NCBI GenBank assembly: GCA_937891085.1
Contig: CALAEY010000106.1
Span: forward strand, 1 to 25,802
Length of the DNA: 25,802 bases
Direction: 5' to 3'
Source: an uncultured Prevotellaceae bacterium
GTDB taxonomy: Bacteria; Bacteroidota; Bacteroidia; Bacteroidales; Bacteroidaceae
Made by a program: the position numbers and the translations under genes. Under the pieces are notes generated by a model. The model had not been told where the DNA came from, made no database searches, and was given only the letters and a program-made list of their open reading frames with translations. Below are positions 21,421 to 25,802 of the stretch, in pieces. The number at the start of each line of letters is the position of its first letter. Position 1 is the first letter of the stretch.

Positions 21421-22410
21421 TCGCAAGGCTTGCTGCACCAAATCATTGTTTTTAGTAACCAACTTCACCTTCCCCGCCACTTCGTCGAGGGAGATAGAAT
21501 GCATCTTGTTGCCTCGCAGTGCCACCATGCGGCCAAACCTACCCGAAGCAATCAACTCTGCGGCATAGCCACCCATCATTGTGGCCAAGTTGCGATCGAA
21601 CGATGTAGGCGTGCCACCGCGCTGAATGTATCCCAGCACCGTCTCACGCGTCTCCACACCCGTTTCATACTCTATCTCCTCAGCAATGTAGGTAGCCGCG
21701 CGCTTCTTTCCCTCGGTCTTGATGCCCTCTCCAACCACGACGATGGAGTAAGGCCTACCCTTCTTGATGCGCTGCAGGATGCAGTCGCCGATGTTATGTA
21801 TGTCGTAAGGAATCTCAGGAATCAAGATGATGTCACCTCCAGCAGCCAAGCCAGAATAAAGAGCCAGCCATCCTGCGCGATGCCCCATCACCTCAATCAC
21901 CATGATGCGACGGTGCGAGTTGGCCGTAGAGTGCAGTCGGTCAATAGCATCTGTGGCGATGCTCACGGCAGAGTCAAAACCAAAGGAGAAGTCGGTACCC
22001 CACACATCATTATCTATCGTCTTGGGAATGGTCACTATGTTGATGCCCATCTCTGCCATCCTTGCCGCTGTGGTCATGGTGCTGTTTCCGCCAATGCACA
22101 CCAGGCAATCCAGTCCCATCGACTTGATGTTATTAGCTATGAGTGTAGGCTTATCCACACCAGGCATGATGTCATCACGCTTGAAGACAGACTCGCGCGA
22201 AGCCCCCAGCATGGTGCCCCCTTGCATTAGCAGTCCAGACAGCATGTCTTCTGTGATAGGTTGTACTTCCCCCGTAAGCAGTCCTTGAAAACCATTGTGA
22301 ATACCTGTCACCTCCATGCCATAGTGGTGTATGGCCGTTTTGCACACGCCCCTGATGGTGGCATTGATGCCAGGGCAGTCGCCTCCCGATGTCAAAATTC
22401 CTATCCTCAT
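21400..22410 (-). CDS. pfkA: 6-phosphofructokinase, phosphoryl donor uncertain
   Basis: Phosphorylates fructose 6-phosphate in glycolysis. MRIGILTSGGDCPGINA is the donor-binding start. The donor-site motif is GGNST (107-111) instead of GGDGS of ATP enzymes or GGDDT of PPi enzymes. The catalytic loop is PKTIDND (129-135), where Lys130 is the residue usual in PPi-dependent and mixed clades (ATP enzymes have PGTIDND). MVIEVMGHRAGWLA and the QRGGTPTSFDR block are normal. Length is 336 aa. The divergent upstream region (22411-22495) has a short CACGC/GCGTG hairpin (about 22428-22446) before the GH3 promoter. Confidence 0.92.
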   Translation of the reverse strand: MRIGILTSGGDCPGINATIRGVCKTAIHHYGMEVTGIHNGFQGLLTGEVQPITEDMLSGLLMQGGTMLGASRESVFKRDDIMPGVDKPTLIANNIKSMGLDCLVCIGGNSTMTTAARMAEMGINIVTIPKTIDNDVWGTDFSFGFDSAVSIATDAIDRLHSTANSHRRIMVIEVMGHRAGWLALYSGLAAGGDIILIPEIPYDIHNIGDCILQRIKKGRPYSIVVVGEGIKTEGKKRAATYIAEEIEYETGVETRETVLGYIQRGGTPTSFDRNLATMMGGYAAELIASGRFGRMVALRGNKMHSISLDEVAGKVKLVTKNNDLVQQALRLGVCFG

Positions 22411-22495
22411 AGTGCCTTTTTCTTTATTAATTCACGCTTTCTGCGTGTAAAATTAGAAAAAAAACAGAAAAAATAGAATCAGAAACGCCATAAAC

Positions 22496-22527
22496 TTTGT
22501 TTTTGTATTCAGTTTGCATTATTTTTG
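22496..22527 (+). promoter_or_regulatory. Promoter of GH3-cysS
   Basis: TTTG (22496-22499), exactly 20-nt spacer, TATTTTTG (22520-22527); the ATG at 22546 follows 18 nt later. This rules out an upstream start at 22525. Confidence 0.8.
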
Positions 22528-22545
22528 CATCGCAAAATATTGAAA

Positions 22546-24069
22546 ATGAACCTCACAAGTTTAGTTGATACATTATATTTTACTCCGCGCTATCATAAGA
22601 TAGAGAGGTATGCCGACCATGCCGCAGAGATACAGAACCATGTATTTCAGCGACTTATAAGTCGTGCCGCCAATACAGAGTGGGGACGTAAATACGGCTA
22701 CTCCACCATTCGCAGCTATGAAGACTTCGCCAAGCGTGTGCCGGTGAATACTTACGAGGAGATGAAACCCTACATAGAGCGCACCCGTCATGGAGAGCAA
22801 AATCTAATCTGGCCATCAGACATCATCTGGTTTTCCAAGTCATCGGGCACTACCAACGACAAGAGCAAGTTCCTGCCTGTTAGCCGTGAATCTATCCGCG
22901 ACACCCATTTTCAGGGTGGCATAGATGCCGTGGCACTCTATCTGCAGATGAATCCGAAGAGCCGCTTCTTCAGCGGCAAAGGACTGATATGGGGAGGTAG
23001 CCATGAACCTAACTATGGCGGTAAGGGTCTGGTGGGCGACCTCTCTGCCATTTTGATGGAACGCATGCCTTACGTGGGTATGGCCATGCGTGTGCCCAAG
23101 AAGGAGATTGCCTTGATGGACCGCTTCGAGGAAAAGATAGAACGCATGGTAGAAACCACACGAGACGAGCATATCACCAGTCTTTCTGGCGTGCCTTCGT
23201 GGATGCTGGTACTCATCAAGCATGTGCTCGAAAAGACAGGCAAACAGTATCTGGATGAGGTTTGGCCCGACTTGGAGGTATTCTTCCACGGAGGGGTGGC
23301 CTTCACACCTTACCGCCAGCAATATGAAGAGCTGATAAAGAATCCAAACATGCACTATGTGGAGACTTACAATGCCTCTGAAGGCTACTTCGCTACGCAG
23401 AACGACCTGAATGATCATGCCATGCTGCTGATGATAGACTATGGCATCTTCTATGAGTTCATGCCGCTGGAGGAGGTTGGAAAGCCAAATCCTAAGGTAG
23501 TGCCTCTGACGGATGTAGAGCTGGAAAAGAACTATGCTGTGGTAATCAGCACAACGGCAGGATTGTGGCGCTACATGATAGGCGATACGGTGAAATTCAC
23601 CTCAAAGAATCCGTATAAGATCGTCATTACCGGTCGTACCAAGCACTTCATCAATGCGTTTGGCGAAGAGCTGATTGTGGACAATGCTGAGAAAGGCTTG
23701 GAGAAAGCCTGCGCAGAGACTGGTGCACAGATCACCGACTATACCGCTGCTCCTGTGTTCATGGATGCCCATGCCAAGTGCAGACATCAGTGGTTGATAG
23801 AGTTTGCCAAGATGCCAGACAACCTGCAGCGCTTTGCTACCATCCTAGATGAAACGCTGAAAGAAGTGAACTCCGACTATGAGGCGAAGCGCCAAAACAA
23901 TCTGGCACTGCAACCGCTGGAGGTGATTGTGGCACGTGAGCATCTGTTCAATGACTGGCTAGATCATAAGGGCAAACTGGGCGGTCAGCACAAGATTCCA
24001 CGCCTGAGCAACAACCGCGATTACATAGAGGAAATGCTCGAACTTAATGAATTGAAGATTGAAAATTGA
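22546..24069 (+). CDS. GH3-family acyl-adenylating enzyme
   Basis: Member of the GH3 (auxin-responsive promoter) superfamily of ANL-type enzymes that adenylate a carboxylic acid and usually join it to an amino acid. ATP-binding motif SKSSGTTNDKSKFLPV (97-112), then YNASEGYFATQ and GDTVKFTSKNPYKIVITGR with HFINAFGEEL. The 507-aa length is full. Plant homologues make hormone conjugates; the bacterial substrate is unknown. The gene is 10 nt upstream of cysS with no separate promoter seen, so both are probably one transcript. The C-terminal codons (ELKIEN) are made by an intergenic repeat and are not conserved. Confidence 0.88.
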   Translation: MNLTSLVDTLYFTPRYHKIERYADHAAEIQNHVFQRLISRAANTEWGRKYGYSTIRSYEDFAKRVPVNTYEEMKPYIERTRHGEQNLIWPSDIIWFSKSSGTTNDKSKFLPVSRESIRDTHFQGGIDAVALYLQMNPKSRFFSGKGLIWGGSHEPNYGGKGLVGDLSAILMERMPYVGMAMRVPKKEIALMDRFEEKIERMVETTRDEHITSLSGVPSWMLVLIKHVLEKTGKQYLDEVWPDLEVFFHGGVAFTPYRQQYEELIKNPNMHYVETYNASEGYFATQNDLNDHAMLLMIDYGIFYEFMPLEEVGKPNPKVVPLTDVELEKNYAVVISTTAGLWRYMIGDTVKFTSKNPYKIVITGRTKHFINAFGEELIVDNAEKGLEKACAETGAQITDYTAAPVFMDAHAKCRHQWLIEFAKMPDNLQRFATILDETLKEVNSDYEAKRQNNLALQPLEVIVAREHLFNDWLDHKGKLGGQHKIPRLSNNRDYIEEMLELNELKIEN

Positions 24070-24079
24070 GAATTATAAT

Positions 24080-25558
24080 ATGGAAACAAACCTGTTCATT
24101 TACAATACGCTGACACGCCGTAAGGAATTGTTCCAGCCATTGCACGCACCTCATGTGGGCATGTATGTGTGCGGCCCTACGGTTTATGGTGATCCACACT
24201 TGGGACATGCACGCCCTGCCATCACGTTCGACTTGCTGTTCCGTTATCTGAAACACTTAGGTTATAAGGTGCGCTATGTACGCAACATCACTGATGTGGG
24301 CCATCTGGAGCACGATGCCGACGAGGGTGAGGACAAGATAGCCAAGAAGGCACGTCTGGAGGAACTGGAACCTATGGAGGTGGCACAATACTATACCAAC
24401 CGCTATCATCAGGCAATGGACGCACTGAATGTGCTGCCCCCAAGCATCGAGCCTCATGCTTCCGGTCATATCATCGAACAGATAGGACTGGTGAAGCAAA
24501 TCCTCGACAATGGCTATGCCTATGTGAGCGACGGCTCTGTGTATTTCGATGTGATGAAATACAACACGCACTACCACTATGGTAAGCTTAGCGGCCGTAA
24601 CCTCACGGATGTCATCAATACCTCACGCGAACTCGACGGACAGGATGAGAAGCACAATCCTGTGGACTTTGCTCTCTGGAAGAAAGCACAGCCAGAACAC
24701 ATCATGCGCTGGCCTTCACCTTGGAGCGACGGCTTCCCTGGTTGGCACTGCGAGTGTACGGCCATGGGACGTAAGTACCTGGGCAACCATTTCGACATTC
24801 ATGGTGGTGGTATGGACTTGGTTTTCCCACACCATGAGTGTGAAATCGCACAGGCTACCGCCTCACAAGGCGATGACATGGTGCGCTACTGGATGCACAA
24901 CAATATGATCACCATCAACGGCCAGAAGATGGGTAAGAGTCTGGGCAACTTCATCACGCTGTTTGAATTCTTCACTGGCGAGAATAAGAACCTGACGCAA
25001 GCCTACAGTCCTATGACCATCCGCTTCTTCATCTTGCAGGCACACTACCGCAGCACGGTGGACTTCAGTAATGAGGCACTGCAGGCTGCTGAGAAGGGTT
25101 TGGAGCGTTTGATGGATGCTTGGCATACTTTGCAGAAGCTCACACCAGCAGAGACTACCACCGCTGAAGTAAAAGATCTGCGTCAGAAGTGTGACGATGC
25201 CATGAACGATGACCTGAACTCACCGATTGTAATCGCCCATCTCTTTGATGCTTGCCGTGCCATCAACAGCATCGCTGCTGGCAGTGCTACCATCACGGCT
25301 GCCAATCTGCAGGAACTGCGTGACACGTTCAGCCTTTACTGCTTCGACATTCTCGGTCTGCGTGAAGAGGCAGCTTCAGGCAATGCTGCCCGTGAAGAGG
25401 CTTATGCTGCTGCCGTGGATATGCTGCTGGCAGAGCGCCAGAAAGCTAAGGCTGCCAAGGACTGGGCCACCAGCGATGCCATTCGCAACCAACTGACCGC
25501 TCTAGGTTTTGAAATCAAGGACGGCAAGAACGGAGCTGAATGGAAGTTGAACAAATAG
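24080..25558 (+). CDS. cysS: Cysteine-tRNA ligase
   Basis: Charges tRNA-Cys with cysteine. Class I synthetase motifs: the HIGH equivalent HLGH (40-43), with zinc ligand Cys31 just before it (YVCGPTVYGDPHLGHARP), and KMGKS (283-287) for KMSKS. WHCECTAM and HGGGMDLVFPHHECEIAQ carry the remaining zinc ligands. Length is 492 aa, complete to the C-terminal helical domain. I chose ATG 24080 (METNLFIYNTLTRRKE) over a TTG at 24059, which overlaps the GH3 stop. An insertion sequence starts a few nucleotides after its stop codon. Confidence 0.97.
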   Translation: METNLFIYNTLTRRKELFQPLHAPHVGMYVCGPTVYGDPHLGHARPAITFDLLFRYLKHLGYKVRYVRNITDVGHLEHDADEGEDKIAKKARLEELEPMEVAQYYTNRYHQAMDALNVLPPSIEPHASGHIIEQIGLVKQILDNGYAYVSDGSVYFDVMKYNTHYHYGKLSGRNLTDVINTSRELDGQDEKHNPVDFALWKKAQPEHIMRWPSPWSDGFPGWHCECTAMGRKYLGNHFDIHGGGMDLVFPHHECEIAQATASQGDDMVRYWMHNNMITINGQKMGKSLGNFITLFEFFTGENKNLTQAYSPMTIRFFILQAHYRSTVDFSNEALQAAEKGLERLMDAWHTLQKLTPAETTTAEVKDLRQKCDDAMNDDLNSPIVIAHLFDACRAINSIAAGSATITAANLQELRDTFSLYCFDILGLREEAASGNAAREEAYAAAVDMLLAERQKAKAAKDWATSDAIRNQLTALGFEIKDGKNGAEWKLNK

Positions 25559-25601
25559 AAGGGATGTTCTATAAATTAAGTTGTTAATAATCAAATAATT
25601 A

Positions 25602-25633
25602 TTTGCACAATTCAAGAAAAAGTCGTACCTTTA
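25602..25633 (+). promoter_or_regulatory. Promoter of the transposase gene
   Basis: TTTG (25602-25605), 20-nt spacer, TACCTTTA (25626-25633; one mismatch to TAnnTTTG). Confidence 0.6.
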
Positions 25634-25654
25634 TGGTATAAATCAGACGAAAAG

Positions 25655-25802
25655 ATGGAGAAACCGACAATATACCGCAAGCCGATGGGCGAAAACTTGT
25701 TTGAGGAGGAGTTCACCGTCGAGGCTCTCTCCAAGATGGGCAATCCGCTGGAGCGACTTTCCTCACTGGTGGACTTCGAGATGTTCCGCCAGATTCTTGA
25801 AG
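25655..25802 (+). CDS. IS5-family-like transposase, N-terminal fragment
   Basis: The 49 visible codons start MEKPTIYRKPMGENLFEEEF and continue TVEALSKMGNPLERLSSLVD, FEMFRQILE. The SKxGxPLERLxxxxDFEMFR pattern is the N-terminal (DUF772-like) start of IS5-type transposases in Bacteroidetes. The DDE catalytic domain lies beyond the window, so integrity cannot be judged. Confidence 0.75.
   Translation, partial: MEKPTIYRKPMGENLFEEEFTVEALSKMGNPLERLSSLVDFEMFRQILE

Larger units (their letters stand above)
25559..25802 (+). mobile_element. Left end of an IS5-like insertion sequence (cut by window end)
   Basis: Begins at or shortly after the cysS stop codon. AT-rich left end, promoter, then a transposase start. 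The terminal repeat and target duplication cannot be defined without the right end. Confidence 0.65.

Noticed and set aside
1..25802. tRNA or rRNA genes
   Set aside because: No cloverleaf or rRNA-like stretch was seen in the intergenic regions by eye; a tRNAscan and Rfam search would settle it.

Overview
The window reads as a chromosomal segment of a Bacteroidales bacterium (Bacteroidaceae/Prevotellaceae type). The main evidence is the promoter grammar: many genes are preceded by TTTG, a 19-21 nt spacer and TAnnTTTG, the known Bacteroides primary-sigma consensus, with little Shine-Dalgarno signal. A 35-codon smalltalk-type gene, an ORF6N protein and Bacteroidales-style acpP, fabF and rnc genes agree. 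No rRNA, tRNA or CRISPR array was seen.

Layout. 1-2177 is a visibly AT-rich accessory patch: a frameshifted VWA-like lipoprotein gene divergent from a secreted or anchored NUC1-type nuclease, then the tiny smalltalk gene and a terminator. 2178-3050 holds an ORF6N gene and a 184-bp diverged inverted duplication that looks like a miniature element. 3163-6956 is a leftward cluster: speA (arginine decarboxylase), argB (acetyl/succinylglutamate kinase), an ECF sigma factor and an overlapping single-pass membrane protein, probably its anti-sigma. 7109-10182 is a rightward glycan pair (GH27 lipoprotein glycosidase and SGNH acetylesterase), facing a secreted histidine phosphatase. Then come a self-inhibited class Fic protein, aroK and an RNase H1 with back-to-back promoters, a secreted hypothetical protein and an MsbA-like ABC exporter.

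16027-16773 is mostly non-coding debris: a deleted AraC-type HTH gene, GC-rich direct repeats, and a large inverted-repeat structure centred on a perfect 40-bp AT palindrome. 16774-18228 encodes an InaA/Kdo-kinase-like protein and a GT2 glycosyltransferase, both plausible envelope genes. 18256-22410 is housekeeping: purN, divergent acpP-fabF-rnc, and a convergent pfkA. 22546-25558 has a GH3-family acyl-adenylating enzyme followed by cysS. The window ends inside an IS5-like insertion sequence that starts just after cysS.

The most notable signals are structural rather than enzymatic: short heptamer/octamer arrays at gene starts and junctions, two large inverted-repeat structures, two damaged genes (the VWA lipoprotein and the AraC HTH), and an acidic Pro/Glu/Thr tail on RNase III. 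I did not find a clearly new multi-gene defence or biosynthetic system.
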